Below, piece by piece: positions 1 to 8,797 of a stretch of DNA of 64,000 nt. Origin of the DNA: Firmicutes bacterium CAG:194 (lineage in GTDB: Bacteria > Bacillota > Clostridia > Lachnospirales > Lachnospiraceae); the NCBI GenBank assembly GCA_000432915.1, contig HF995233.1, positions 91,456 through 155,455 of the forward strand, written 5' to 3'. The position numbers were made by a program, and so were the translations under genes. The number at the start of each line of letters is the position of its first letter. Positions within the stretch are counted from its first letter, which is position 1. The notes beneath the pieces were generated by a model, which was not told the DNA's origin, ran no database searches, and saw nothing but the letters and a program-made list of their open reading frames with translations.

Positions 1-153
1 CTGAATGACAGATATGGCATAAAAAGCCAGTTATTACATGCTTACAGGCTGGAATTTCCGGCTTTGCCGGGGGACGATCCGCTTGCGCCTTTAAGCGGTA
101 AAGTGTTCACAGCCCCTGCGCCTGACAGCTTTTCCCGGATAGAAAAACAATGA
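1..153 (+). CDS. C-terminal end of a probable RluA-family pseudouridine synthase (partial)
   Basis: The frame is open from the first base of the window to a TGA at 151-153, giving the last 50 residues of a protein that starts outside the window. The stretch QLLHAYRLEFP followed by PLSG and FTAPAPDSF resembles the end of RluA-type 23S rRNA/tRNA pseudouridine synthases, where a leucine-histidine-alanine motif precedes a segment ending in AP-P. The catalytic aspartate region is not in the window, so the call rests on this tail alone. It lies 67 bases upstream of recU on the same strand and could be co-transcribed with it. Confidence 0.55.
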   Translation: MNDRYGIKSQLLHAYRLEFPALPGDDPLAPLSGKVFTAPAPDSFSRIEKQ

Positions 154-220
154 AAAAAGGACAGAGTCGCGGCCTGCGGACCGGCGATACGATCTGTTTG
201 GAAAGAGAAGAACAGCAGAT

Positions 221-763
221 ATGGCAACATGGAATTCAAGAGGACTCAGAGGTTCTACCTTAGAGGAACTCATCAATCGTACAAATGAAAAGTACAGAGA
301 GAACGGGCTTGCCCTGATCCAGAAGATCCCGACACCGATCACGCCAATGAAGATCGATAAGGAATCCAGGCATATCACACTTGCCTATTTCGATCAGAAA
401 AGTACGGTCGATTATATAGGAAGTGTACAGGGAATTCCCGTCTGTTTCGATGCCAAGGAATGTGCGGTGGACACGTTTTCTCTCCAAAACATCCATGCGC
501 ATCAGGTCGCTTTTATGCGCGATTTTGAAAAGCAGAAGGGCGTTGCTTTTTTCCTTTTATATTATACACATCGGGATACATTGTATTATCTGACCTTCCG
601 CAGATTGTTGGAATTTTGGAATAGAGCACAGGAAGGCGGCAGAAAAAGCTTTCGTCTGGAAGAACTTGATATGACTTATCAGCTCCCGAAAAAAAGCGGT
701 GTTTTCGTACCCTATCTGGAAATGCTGCAGAAGGATCTGCTGGAAAGAGACGAAGAAGTTTGA
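221..763 (+). CDS. recU: Holliday junction resolvase RecU
   Basis: RecU cleaves four-way DNA junctions during recombinational repair and chromosome segregation in Firmicutes. The 180-residue product has the family's usual length and opening, with NSRGLRG near residue 5 and NRTNEKYRENGLALIQKIPTPI at about 19-40. The nuclease core follows, with VDYIGS then VCFDAKE (about residues 63-80), holding the acidic and lysine metal-binding residues, and QVAFMRDFEKQKG further on. It follows a probable pseudouridine synthase. Its stop codon overlaps the -35 box of the histidine operon promoter, so recU and hisZ look like separate transcription units. Identification is firm. Confidence 0.93.
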   Translation: MATWNSRGLRGSTLEELINRTNEKYRENGLALIQKIPTPITPMKIDKESRHITLAYFDQKSTVDYIGSVQGIPVCFDAKECAVDTFSLQNIHAHQVAFMRDFEKQKGVAFFLLYYTHRDTLYYLTFRRLLEFWNRAQEGGRKSFRLEELDMTYQLPKKSGVFVPYLEMLQKDLLERDEEV

Positions 764-788
764 CAAGACATACTTTTCCATGTATACT
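760..788 (+). promoter_or_regulatory. Sigma-A type promoter of the histidine operon
   Basis: TTGACA at 760-765 and TATACT at 783-788 are separated by exactly 17 bases. The -35 box overlaps the recU stop codon (761-763). Transcription would begin near 795, giving a leader of about 70 nt before hisZ. The leader is too short for a T-box. Confidence 0.75.
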
Positions 789-800
789 AGCGATAGTTTT

Positions 801-822
801 ACGTGGTAGCGAATTATCACGT
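801..822 (+). promoter_or_regulatory. Inverted repeat in the his leader, candidate operator
   Basis: ACGTG at 801-805 is mirrored by CACGT at 818-822, and pairing extends imperfectly to about 8 bp (ACGTGGTA against TTATCACGT). It sits a few bases after the predicted transcription start of the his promoter, where a repressor would block the polymerase. It could equally be a short 5' UTR hairpin. No regulator gene is visible next to it. Confidence 0.35.
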
Positions 823-865
823 TACTGTGCTAAAGTATATAAATAACAGGAGGCAGATACGACTC

Positions 866-2164
866 ATGGATAAATATGCAGAAAAAAGATTGTTACATAC
901 GCCTGAGGGAGTGCGTGATATTTATGGCAGAGAGCTTTTGAAAAAACTGACTGTGCAGGATAAGCTGATGCATACCTTTGCATCCTTCGGCTATAAAAAT
1001 ATCCAGACACCGGTATTTGAATTTTTTGACGTGTTTGGCAGCGAAATCGGTACGACCAGAAGCAACGAGCTGTATAAGTTTTTTGACAAAGAAGGAAATA
1101 CGCTTGTGCTCCGCCCGGATTTCACCCCATCCATGGCAAGATGTGCAGCAAAATATTTTATGGAAGAAGATATCCCGGTTCGTTTTTCTTACTGCGGAAA
1201 TGTCTTTACCAATACTTCCAATCTGCAGGGTAAATTAAAAGAGATGACAGAAACCGGCGTAGAGCTGATCGGTGACGGACACAGAAGTGCGGATGCGGAG
1301 CTGATCCATATGGCGGTCAGCGCATTAAAAGCAGCCGGACTGAAGGAATTCCAGATCTGCATCGGTGAGATTGAATTTTTCAAGGGGCTTTGCGAAGAAG
1401 CAGGCTTATCGGATGAAATGGTAGAACAGGTCAGAGAGCTGATTTCCAATAAAAACTATTTCGGTGTGGAAGAATATATTTTAGAAGCAGGCATCAAAAA
1501 AGAAAAAGCCGAATCCTTCCTGAAAGTGGTTGAGCTGTTCGGCTCTTATGAATGTCTGCAGGAAGCAAAGCTGATCGTAAAAAATGAAATGAGCTTAAAA
1601 GCGGTCGGCAGACTGCAGGAGCTGTATGAAACTCTCGAAGAGCTCGGCGATGAGAAATATATTTCCTTCGATCTTGGCATGGTCAGCAATTATAATTACT
1701 ATACAGGCATCATCTTCAAGGCATATACATACGGCGTAGGCGATACGGTGCTGCGCGGCGGACGATATGATAAGCTGCTTTCTCATTTCGGAAAGGAAGC
1801 ACCGGCGATCGGCTTTATGATCCTGGTGGATGATCTGATGATCGCCTTAGACAGTCAGAAGCTGTCTCCTGACGAAGAAAAATATATTGATTATCTCTTA
1901 TATGATAAGGGAATGGCAAAAAAGGCCGGTAAACTGGCTGACAAAATGCGCAAGGACGGACTTTGTATCGAATGTGTACAGTTTGCAACAGGTAAAAAGA
2001 TCGATGATTATGTTGCCTATGGCTACCACAATATGGTATCCAAGCTGTATCATCTGACCAATGAGGAAAAGGTTCTGACTTATGATCTTGCAGATGACAG
2101 CCCTGATGGGTTACCTGTAGACAACGCAGATCTGAAAGCATTTACATGGAGGAAGAAGGCATGA
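866..2164 (+). CDS. hisZ: ATP phosphoribosyltransferase regulatory subunit HisZ
   Basis: HisZ is the class II histidyl-tRNA-synthetase-like regulatory partner needed by short-form HisG for the first step of histidine synthesis. The ATG at 866 is preceded by AGGAGG at 849-854, so I start there rather than at the upstream in-frame 803. The product is 432 residues. It shows HisRS-like motif 2 elements (TLVLRPDFTPSMAR, then RFSYCGNVF) and a late ALxGGRYD-like segment (VLRGGRYDKLL). It lacks the anticodon-binding domain of a true HisRS. Its stop overlaps the hisG start (ATGA), which supports translational coupling of the two subunits. Confidence 0.93.
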   Translation: MDKYAEKRLLHTPEGVRDIYGRELLKKLTVQDKLMHTFASFGYKNIQTPVFEFFDVFGSEIGTTRSNELYKFFDKEGNTLVLRPDFTPSMARCAAKYFMEEDIPVRFSYCGNVFTNTSNLQGKLKEMTETGVELIGDGHRSADAELIHMAVSALKAAGLKEFQICIGEIEFFKGLCEEAGLSDEMVEQVRELISNKNYFGVEEYILEAGIKKEKAESFLKVVELFGSYECLQEAKLIVKNEMSLKAVGRLQELYETLEELGDEKYISFDLGMVSNYNYYTGIIFKAYTYGVGDTVLRGGRYDKLLSHFGKEAPAIGFMILVDDLMIALDSQKLSPDEEKYIDYLLYDKGMAKKAGKLADKMRKDGLCIECVQFATGKKIDDYVAYGYHNMVSKLYHLTNEEKVLTYDLADDSPDGLPVDNADLKAFTWRKKA

Positions 2165-2811
2165 GTGAAGAAACACGTTATCTGACCTTTGCGCTCGGCA
2201 AAGGCAGACTTGCAAATAAAACACTGGAGCTTCTCGAGGAGATCGGTATTACCTGTGAGGAAATGAAAGATAAGGAATCAAGAAAGCTGATCTTTGTCAA
2301 TGAAGAACAGAAGCTGAAGTTTTTCCTGGCAAAAGGTCCTGATGTACCGACTTATGTCGAATACGGGGCAGCAGATATCGGCGTTGTAGGAAAAGATACT
2401 TTGCTGGAGGAACAGCGCAGAGCTTATGAAGTACTGGATCTCGGCTTTGGAAAGTGCAGAATGTGTGTCTGCGGTCCGCAGAGTGCGAAAGAACTTCTGC
2501 AGCACCACGAAATGATCCGTGTTGCCTCTAAATATCCGAATATCGCAAAAGATTATTTTTACAATAAAAAGCATCAGACTGTTGATATTATCAAATTAAA
2601 CGGGTCTGTGGAGCTTGGCCCGATCGTCGGTCTTTCCGATGTCATCGTTGATATTGTGGAAACAGGATCCACACTCCGGGAGAACGGTTTGGAAGTACTG
2701 GAAGAGATCTGCCCGCTGTCAGCCCGTATGATCGTCAATCAGGTAAGTATGAAAATGGAAGCAGAACGGATTCGTAAACTGATCTCACAATTAAAGGAGC
2801 GTCTTTCATGA
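2161..2811 (+). CDS. hisG: ATP phosphoribosyltransferase, short form HisG
   Basis: HisG joins ATP and PRPP in the committed step of histidine synthesis. At 216 residues this is the short form without the C-terminal regulatory domain, which fits the HisZ gene directly upstream. Visible signatures are FALGKGRL near the N-terminus, the DVPTYVEYGAADIGVVGKD block, and the PRPP-binding loop EQGSTLRENGLE-type sequence (VETGSTLRENGLEVLE). I chose ATG 2161, with GGAGGA at 2147-2152 as its ribosome site and a 4-base overlap with hisZ. The ATG at 2146 lies upstream of that site. The end overlaps hisD by ATGA. Confidence 0.94.
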   Translation: MSEETRYLTFALGKGRLANKTLELLEEIGITCEEMKDKESRKLIFVNEEQKLKFFLAKGPDVPTYVEYGAADIGVVGKDTLLEEQRRAYEVLDLGFGKCRMCVCGPQSAKELLQHHEMIRVASKYPNIAKDYFYNKKHQTVDIIKLNGSVELGPIVGLSDVIVDIVETGSTLRENGLEVLEEICPLSARMIVNQVSMKMEAERIRKLISQLKERLS

Positions 2812-4097
2812 GAATAGTAAAACTGACACAGGAAAGTAAAAAAACATTATTAAATGATCTGTTAAAAAGAAGCCCGAACAACTACGGACAGTATGAGAAG
2901 GTAGTCGCAGACATCATTGCGGATGTCAGGGAAAACGGCGACAGTGCTTTATATGAGCTGGCACATAAATTTGATAAAAACAATATTACAGCAGCAGATT
3001 TCAAGGTAACAGAGGCAGAGATCGAAGAAGCCTTTTCCCTGATCGAGCCGGAATTTGTCGAGGTTATGAAGAAAGCCGCAGCTAACATCGTCAGCTATCA
3101 CCAAAAACAGGTCCGGACAAGCTGGATCGATACAAAGCCGGATGGCAGTATCTTAGGACAGCGTATCACGCCGCTTGACAGTGTCGGTGTTTATGTTCCG
3201 GGCGGAAAAGCTGTTTATCCAAGCTCTACACTGATGACAACGATCCCTGCAAAAGTGGCAGGCGTAGGGAAGATCGTTATGACAACTCCTGCAGGACCGG
3301 ATGGAAAAGTCAATCCGGGCACACTTGTTGCGGCAAAGATCGCAGGTGTCGATGAAATCTACAAAACAGGCGGCGCACAGGCGATCGCAGCACTTGCGTT
3401 CGGAACGCAGTCCGTTCCGAAGGTAGACAAGATCGTAGGACCGGGGAATATTTTTGTGGCTCTGGCAAAGAAGGCCGTTTATGGCTATGTCAGCATCGAT
3501 TCCATAGCAGGTCCGAGTGAGATACTTGTACTGGCGGATGAAACAGCCAATCCACGTTATGTGGCTGCGGATCTGTTATCCCAGGCAGAGCACGATGAGC
3601 TGGCTTCCGCGATCCTGATCACGACAAGTGAAGAACTGGCAAAAGAAGTTTCCAGACAGACGAAGGAATTTACAGAGCAGCTTGCCCGCAAAGAGATCAT
3701 CCAGAAGAGTCTGGACAACTATGGGTATATTCTTGTAGCAGATACGATGGAGGATGCCATCGATGCAGCAAACGAGATCGCATCCGAGCATATGGAGATC
3801 CTGACAAAGAATCCATATGAAACAATGACAAAGATCCGCCATGCAGGAGCAATGTTCCTTGGAAACTATTCCTCTGAACCGATTGGCGATTATTTCGCAG
3901 GGCCAAATCATGTACTGCCGACAAACGGAACAGCCAAATTCTTCTCACCGCTTTCCGTGGATGATTATATCAAGAAGTCCAGTATTATCTCTTATTCCAG
4001 AGAGGCACTTGAGGCAGTTCACAAGGATATTGAATTATTTGCCCGTAAGGAAGGGCTGACAGCACACGAAAACTCCATTAAAGTGCGTTTTGAGTAA
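2808..4097 (+). CDS. hisD: Histidinol dehydrogenase HisD
   Basis: HisD carries out the last two oxidations of the pathway, L-histidinol to L-histidine, using NAD and zinc. The 429-residue product has normal family length. The signature region from about residue 225 (KVDKIVGPGNIFVALAKK, then SIAGPSEILVLAD) is intact, and HDELASAILIT contains the catalytic His-Asp-Glu area. GAMFLGNYSSEPIGDYFAGPNHVLPT near residues 345-372 is the C-terminal zinc/substrate block. Its start overlaps the hisG stop by 4 bases, so the two are translationally coupled. About 50 bases separate it from hisB. Confidence 0.96.
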   Translation: MRIVKLTQESKKTLLNDLLKRSPNNYGQYEKVVADIIADVRENGDSALYELAHKFDKNNITAADFKVTEAEIEEAFSLIEPEFVEVMKKAAANIVSYHQKQVRTSWIDTKPDGSILGQRITPLDSVGVYVPGGKAVYPSSTLMTTIPAKVAGVGKIVMTTPAGPDGKVNPGTLVAAKIAGVDEIYKTGGAQAIAALAFGTQSVPKVDKIVGPGNIFVALAKKAVYGYVSIDSIAGPSEILVLADETANPRYVAADLLSQAEHDELASAILITTSEELAKEVSRQTKEFTEQLARKEIIQKSLDNYGYILVADTMEDAIDAANEIASEHMEILTKNPYETMTKIRHAGAMFLGNYSSEPIGDYFAGPNHVLPTNGTAKFFSPLSVDDYIKKSSIISYSREALEAVHKDIELFARKEGLTAHENSIKVRFE

Positions 4098-4149
4098 CCT
4101 GTCAGACAGATAATGCCCCTATATGAGTTGAATACGAAAGGAACAGAGC

Positions 4150-4737
4150 ATGGAACGAATCGGTACAATAGAACGAAATACAAAGGAAACACAGATCAAG
4201 CTGTCCTTACAACTGGACGGGACAGGCAAAAGCGATATCAGCACAGGGATCGGCTTTTTCGACCATATGCTGGAGGGATTTTCCAAACATGGCTTTTTTG
4301 ATCTTTCCGTGCATGCAAAAGGTGATCTGCATGTAGACGGTCATCATACAGTAGAGGATGTCGGCATTGTGCTGGGACAGGCGATCCGTCAGGCAGTCGG
4401 TGACAAGGCAGGGATGAAGCGTTTCGGTTATTTTATCCTGCCTATGGATGATGCCCTTGCCTTATGTGCGGTAGATCTTGGCGGCAGAGCGTATTTTTCC
4501 TTTGACGGAGAGTTTCAGACAGAACGCGTCGGCGATTTTGAAACGCAGCTTGTTACGGAATTTTTCTATGCTCTGGCAAGCAATGCCCAGATGAATCTGC
4601 ATATCCGGCTTCTGGCAGGACAGAATGATCACCATAAGATCGAAGCCATTTTCAAGGCATTCGGTAAGGCACTGGATCAGGCGGTCAGCATGGATGAGCG
4701 GATTAGTGGCGTATTGAGTACAAAAGGTTCTTTATAA
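4150..4737 (+). CDS. hisB: Imidazoleglycerol-phosphate dehydratase HisB
   Basis: HisB dehydrates imidazoleglycerol phosphate in the sixth pathway step. The 195-residue protein is the monofunctional form, with no N-terminal phosphatase domain. The two manganese-binding histidine clusters are visible: GFFDHMLEGFSKHG then DGHHTVEDVGI in the first half, and NLHIRLLAGQNDHHKIEAIFKAFG in the second. ATG 4150 follows AAAGGA at about 4138-4143. The out-of-frame ATG at 4113 gives an unrelated short reading frame and is ignored. It lies in the middle of the his operon, 12 bases before the hisI gene. Confidence 0.95.
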   Translation: MERIGTIERNTKETQIKLSLQLDGTGKSDISTGIGFFDHMLEGFSKHGFFDLSVHAKGDLHVDGHHTVEDVGIVLGQAIRQAVGDKAGMKRFGYFILPMDDALALCAVDLGGRAYFSFDGEFQTERVGDFETQLVTEFFYALASNAQMNLHIRLLAGQNDHHKIEAIFKAFGKALDQAVSMDERISGVLSTKGSL

Positions 4738-4749
4738 CGGGAGATCACT

Positions 4750-5739
4750 ATGGATAAGAAATTTGTAGCATGTATGTTTATAGATAACGGTAAGGCGGTC
4801 AAAAGCTTTACCGACCACACCATAATTTTTGATGATCCGGTCAGACTGGCAGAGCAGTACAGCGATGATGATGCGGACGCGCTTCTTTTATTCGATGTTT
4901 CCGCAGGAGAGAACCATATCCAGTCGCTTCTTTTATACAAGGATATCTGTGATGTGGTCAATATCCCGGTTTACGGCGGCGGTCATATCAACAGTGCGGA
5001 AGATGTCGCAGATCTGTTTACCGCAGGCTGTGAAAAGGTTGTGTTAAATTTCGGCAAAGAGTGCCACGACCTGCTCCGTCAGGTGGCAGACGCCTATGGC
5101 AGAAACCGGATCGCGGTTTCCATTGCCAGTGCGGATAATATTGTGATCAATAAGGCAATTCTGGAAGAAAATGCATCAGAGCTTGTGCTCATTGATGAAC
5201 ATGCCCTGAAAAACTGTCTCGGTGCAAGCACACTGCCATGTATTGTATTTTTGCCGGAAATCTCACTGGATAAGCTGCTTTCCATGATGGAAAAGCCAAA
5301 TGTATCCGGTCTGTCCGGTAATATTGTCAATGAAAACTGCAAGGTGATCACAGCACTCAAATCACTTTGCCGGGAAAGAGGCATTTCTGTACATTCCTTT
5401 GAAGCACCGATGGCTTTTTCGGAGTTTAAGCTGCTTTCAGACGGTCTGATCCCGGTTGTTGTGCAGGACTACCAGACAAAGGATGTCCTGATGGTCGCTT
5501 ACATGAATGAAGAAGCGTATCTGACAACACTGCGGACAGGCAAGATGACCTATTACAGCAGAAGCCGTAAGGAGCTTTGGATCAAAGGCATGACAAGCGG
5601 TCATTTCCAATATGTCAAAGCACTTTCCATTGACTGCGACAACGATACACTGCTTGCCAAAGTCAAACAGATTGGTGCAGCCTGTCATACAGGCAATTAC
5701 AGCTGCTTTTACAGAGATCTCATTCCCATGAAGCTGTAA
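4750..5739 (+). CDS. hisI: Phosphoribosyl-AMP cyclohydrolase HisI fused to a degenerate HisA/HisF-like barrel
   Basis: The 329-residue protein has two parts. Residues 1 to about 215 align by eye with HisF/HisA phosphosugar-binding barrels (FVACMFIDNGKAVKSF, DPVRLAEQY, NIPVYGGGHI). The catalytic aspartate expected in CLDV is replaced (CMFI), and the second one, in the AID-type strand, is replaced by IAS. The barrel is therefore probably not a cyclase. Residues about 218-329 are a normal PRA cyclohydrolase domain: IPVVVQDYQTKDVLMVAYMN, YYSRSRKELWIKG, DCDND and ACHTGNYSCFYR hold the expected zinc and magnesium ligands. No HisE pyrophosphohydrolase domain follows. It ends the his operon. Confidence 0.85.
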   Translation: MDKKFVACMFIDNGKAVKSFTDHTIIFDDPVRLAEQYSDDDADALLLFDVSAGENHIQSLLLYKDICDVVNIPVYGGGHINSAEDVADLFTAGCEKVVLNFGKECHDLLRQVADAYGRNRIAVSIASADNIVINKAILEENASELVLIDEHALKNCLGASTLPCIVFLPEISLDKLLSMMEKPNVSGLSGNIVNENCKVITALKSLCRERGISVHSFEAPMAFSEFKLLSDGLIPVVVQDYQTKDVLMVAYMNEEAYLTTLRTGKMTYYSRSRKELWIKGMTSGHFQYVKALSIDCDNDTLLAKVKQIGAACHTGNYSCFYRDLIPMKL

Positions 5740-5807
5740 AACGGCAGTTTCGGTTCTTTCTTCTGAGGTAAGTCCATATACTGCTAAAAAGGATAAGCGG
5801 AGCAGGT

Positions 5808-6227
5808 ATGGAACGAGAAGAAAGAAAACAGCATTTTTCTACGGAACGAAAGCTGGAAACCATCTCATTTCTGAGAAGGAGTGCAGCAGAAAATAAACAA
5901 AGACTGTATCAGGCGGATGCTATTTTAAACGGGCAGCCTGCTGACAGGATCGATTTTACCAAACAGACAGACAGTGCAGCATCTGTGCGGGAAGAGGAAC
6001 CCTATGAGCCAAAACTGCTATCAGGTTCTTTTTTCTTCAGATGTCTGATCGCACTTGCCTGTCTGTTTATCTTTCTGATCTTAGGGCAGACCACGGAACC
6101 CAAAACGCGGCAGTACATAAATACGATCAAGGGACAGATTGAAACAGATTATTCGGAAAATATGTTTGATTTTATCAGACAGATACCGTATACTTTACCT
6201 TATGAGAAAACGAATGTTAAAGGATGA
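5808..6227 (+). CDS. Small single-pass membrane protein of unknown function
   Basis: I do not recognise this 139-residue protein. Residues 1-70 are charged and hydrophilic. One clear hydrophobic segment at about 72-93 (FFFRCLIALACLFIFLILG) is followed by a short basic/acidic tail of about 45 residues, so one membrane crossing is likely. It starts at ATG 5808, about 70 bases after hisI, with a weak GGAG at 5799-5802. Its last 26 bases overlap the start of the radical SAM gene. Codon use resembles the neighbours, which supports it being a real gene. The position suggests co-expression with the radical SAM pair, but no function can be assigned. Confidence 0.6.
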   Translation: MEREERKQHFSTERKLETISFLRRSAAENKQRLYQADAILNGQPADRIDFTKQTDSAASVREEEPYEPKLLSGSFFFRCLIALACLFIFLILGQTTEPKTRQYINTIKGQIETDYSENMFDFIRQIPYTLPYEKTNVKG

Positions 6228-8094
6228 AATCCTGTTAAAAATCGAAAAACCTGCCCGTTATCTGGGCGGAGAAGTCAATTCAGTCATGAAAGAGAAGGAA
6301 AAGATCGACATCCGGGTTGCCATGTGCTTCCCGGATGTTTATGAGATTGGTATGTCTCATCTCGGGATCCAGATCCTGTATGATATGTTCAACCGCTATG
6401 AAGATACCTGGTGCGAGCGAGTGTATTCTCCATGGACAGATCTGGATGAGATCATGCGCAGGGAGCATATTCCGCTTTTTGCCTTGGAATCGCAGGATCC
6501 GATCAGGGAGTTTGATTTTCTGGCAATCACGATCCAGTACGAAATGTGTTATACCAATATCCTGCAGATCTTAGATCTTTCTCAGATCCCGATCATGGCG
6601 TGCGACAGAACAAAAGAAGATCCGATCGTAATAGGAGGCGGACCATGCACGTACAATCCGGAACCGATCGCAGATTTTTTTGATCTGTTTTATATCGGAG
6701 AGGGCGAGACCATGTACCGCCGTCTTTTAGATCTGTATAAGGAATATCAGGCATCTGATATGACAAGGGCACAGTTTTTACATGAAGCAGGCCGGCTTCC
6801 CGGCATTTACTGCCCGCAGCTTTATGAGACAAGCTATAAAGAGGATGGCACGATCGCAGCCTTTACACCGCTTTACGATGATGTACCGGCTAAGATCGAT
6901 AAAGAGATCGTAACAGATCTCGATGCAGAGGCTGCGGTGTATCCACTGGCACCTGTTGTGCCTTTTATCAAGGTAACACAGGATCGTGTCGTACTGGAGA
7001 TCATGCGCGGCTGTATCCGCGGCTGCAGATTCTGTCAGGCAGGACAGCTTTACAGACCGCTGCGGGAACGTAATGTGGACGAGCTGAAAGAGTATGCCTC
7101 TGCCATGCTGAAAAATACAGGTCATGAAGAGATTTCCTTAAGCTCATTAAGCTCGAGTGATTACTCCAAGCTTCCGGAGCTTATCGACTATTTGATCGAG
7201 GAATGCGACAGAAAGAAGATCAATATTTCCCTGCCTTCCCTGCGTATCGATGCTTTTTCGCTGGATGTTATGAGTAAGGTGCAGGATGTCAAGAAGAGCT
7301 CCCTGACTTTTGCACCGGAAGCAGGTACACAGCGTATGCGTGATGTCATCAACAAGGGCCTTACGATCGATGATATCCTTGGCGGTGCGACCACAGCATT
7401 CCAGGGTGGCTGGAACAAGGTAAAGCTGTATTTTATGCTTGGCCTGCCAACAGAAACGAAAGAAGATATCGAAGGCATTGCTGTATTGTCCAATGAGATA
7501 GCCAAGGCTTACTATGAGACGGTTCCGAAGGAAAAGAGGAACGGGAAAGTACAGATCGTGACAAGCACTTCCTTCTTTATTCCTAAGCCTTTTACCCCGT
7601 TCCAGTGGGCGCAGATGAATACAAGAGATGAATTTCTGGAAAAGGCACATATTGTCAGGGATGCGGTCAAGAGCCAGCTCAACCAGAAGAGTATCAAATA
7701 CAACTGGCACGAAGCAGATGTTTCAGAACTGGAAGGCGTCTTTGCCCGTGGCGACAGAAAGCTTTGCCGTGTCATTTACGGTGCTTACAAAAAAGGCTGT
7801 ATATTTGATGCCTGGAGCGAATATTTCAAAAATGATATCTGGCTGGAAACATTTGCGGAGGAAGGGATCGATCCTGCTTTCTATACGACCAGATACAGAA
7901 GCGATGACGAAATCTTTCCATGGGATTTTATATCCTGCGGCGTAACAAAAGCATTCTTGCTCCGTGAATGGAAAAAAGCGAATCAGGAGACCGTATCGCC
8001 AAACTGCCGGATGGCATGTCAGGGCTGTGGTGCAGCCAGATATGGTGTCGGCGTTTGCAGGGAGCCTAAAGCAGGAGGCAATTTATCAGAATGA
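6202..8094 (+). CDS. TIGR03960-type radical SAM protein with B12-binding-like N-terminus
   Basis: This is the longer half of a conserved two-gene pair (TIGR03960 with TIGR03936) found in Clostridia. The substrate is not established. The N-terminal 170 residues form a cobalamin-binding-like domain (FPDVYEIGMSHLGIQILYD). The radical SAM cluster motif is RGCIRGCRFCQ (CxxxCxxC spacing) at about residues 265-275. A late cysteine pair, ACQGCGAARYG, is near the C-terminus. I start at ATG 6202 (MRKR), because family members begin with a short MRK leader before DEILLKIEKPARY. The preceding in-frame ATG at 6139 lies inside the upstream gene. It overlaps the partner gene by 4 bases. Confidence 0.88.
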   Translation: MRKRMLKDEILLKIEKPARYLGGEVNSVMKEKEKIDIRVAMCFPDVYEIGMSHLGIQILYDMFNRYEDTWCERVYSPWTDLDEIMRREHIPLFALESQDPIREFDFLAITIQYEMCYTNILQILDLSQIPIMACDRTKEDPIVIGGGPCTYNPEPIADFFDLFYIGEGETMYRRLLDLYKEYQASDMTRAQFLHEAGRLPGIYCPQLYETSYKEDGTIAAFTPLYDDVPAKIDKEIVTDLDAEAAVYPLAPVVPFIKVTQDRVVLEIMRGCIRGCRFCQAGQLYRPLRERNVDELKEYASAMLKNTGHEEISLSSLSSSDYSKLPELIDYLIEECDRKKINISLPSLRIDAFSLDVMSKVQDVKKSSLTFAPEAGTQRMRDVINKGLTIDDILGGATTAFQGGWNKVKLYFMLGLPTETKEDIEGIAVLSNEIAKAYYETVPKEKRNGKVQIVTSTSFFIPKPFTPFQWAQMNTRDEFLEKAHIVRDAVKSQLNQKSIKYNWHEADVSELEGVFARGDRKLCRVIYGAYKKGCIFDAWSEYFKNDIWLETFAEEGIDPAFYTTRYRSDDEIFPWDFISCGVTKAFLLREWKKANQETVSPNCRMACQGCGAARYGVGVCREPKAGGNLSE

Positions 8095-8783
8095 AAGTCA
8101 GAATTAAATTTTCAAAATACAGCTCAATGATCTTCATCGGGCATCTGGATATGATGCGGTATTTTCAAAAGGCGATCCGCAGGGCAGAGCTGGATATTAC
8201 ATATTCCACAGGCTTCAGCCCGCATCAGATCATGTCCTTTGCCGCACCTCTCGGTGTTGGCATGTATTCCAACGGCGAATATATGGACATCGGAATGGAT
8301 TCCGTCACAGATGCAGAAGATATCAAAGAACGATTACAGACGCAGATGGTAGAGGGTGTGGATATCCTTTCCGTGACCATTCTGCCGGAAACAGCCGGAA
8401 ATGCCATGGCAAGTGTTGCTGCAGCCCGCTATACAGTCCGTTTCCGCGAAGGGTATGAGCCAGACTTTGAGCTGTTTGACCATCTGGAAGAGTACTACAG
8501 GCAGGAAACACTTCCGGCGGTCAAGCAGACAAAGAAAAATACTGTGGAATTTGATCTGAAGCAGGCAATTTACGAATTGTCCTGGGATAAAGAAAAGCAG
8601 GAGATCTACATGCTTGTCAATGCTTCCAGCAGCGGTAATGTAAAGCCGGGCTTTATCATGGAGCATATTTACCATTATCTGGGACAGGAGCCGTCGGAAT
8701 TTGCTTTTGTGATCACAAGAGAAGATACGTATACGGAAGATGCAGACGGAAACCTGATCCCACTGGATCAGATTACAGCGTAA
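8091..8783 (+). CDS. TIGR03936 family (DUF2344) radical-SAM-associated protein
   Basis: This 230-residue protein is the standard partner of the preceding radical SAM gene, with which it shares an ATGA overlap. In other bacteria the two may be fused. The opening KVRIKFSKYSSMIFIGHLDMMRYFQKAIRRAELDITYSTGFSPHQ is characteristic of DUF2344: a histidine-aspartate pair in GHLD and a GFSPH block that resembles RNA-modifying proteins. No cysteine cluster is present, so it is unlikely to be a radical enzyme itself. Its role is unknown. Location before RNase G and ribosomal protein genes hints at RNA or ribosome biology, which is inference. Confidence 0.87.
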   Translation: MKVRIKFSKYSSMIFIGHLDMMRYFQKAIRRAELDITYSTGFSPHQIMSFAAPLGVGMYSNGEYMDIGMDSVTDAEDIKERLQTQMVEGVDILSVTILPETAGNAMASVAAARYTVRFREGYEPDFELFDHLEEYYRQETLPAVKQTKKNTVEFDLKQAIYELSWDKEKQEIYMLVNASSSGNVKPGFIMEHIYHYLGQEPSEFAFVITREDTYTEDADGNLIPLDQITA

Positions 8784-8797
8784 CAGGAGATGAGAAG

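Noticed and set aside
866..2164. Histidyl-tRNA synthetase
   Set aside because: Shared catalytic fold only. The C-terminal anticodon-binding domain is absent, and it is followed by short-form hisG.
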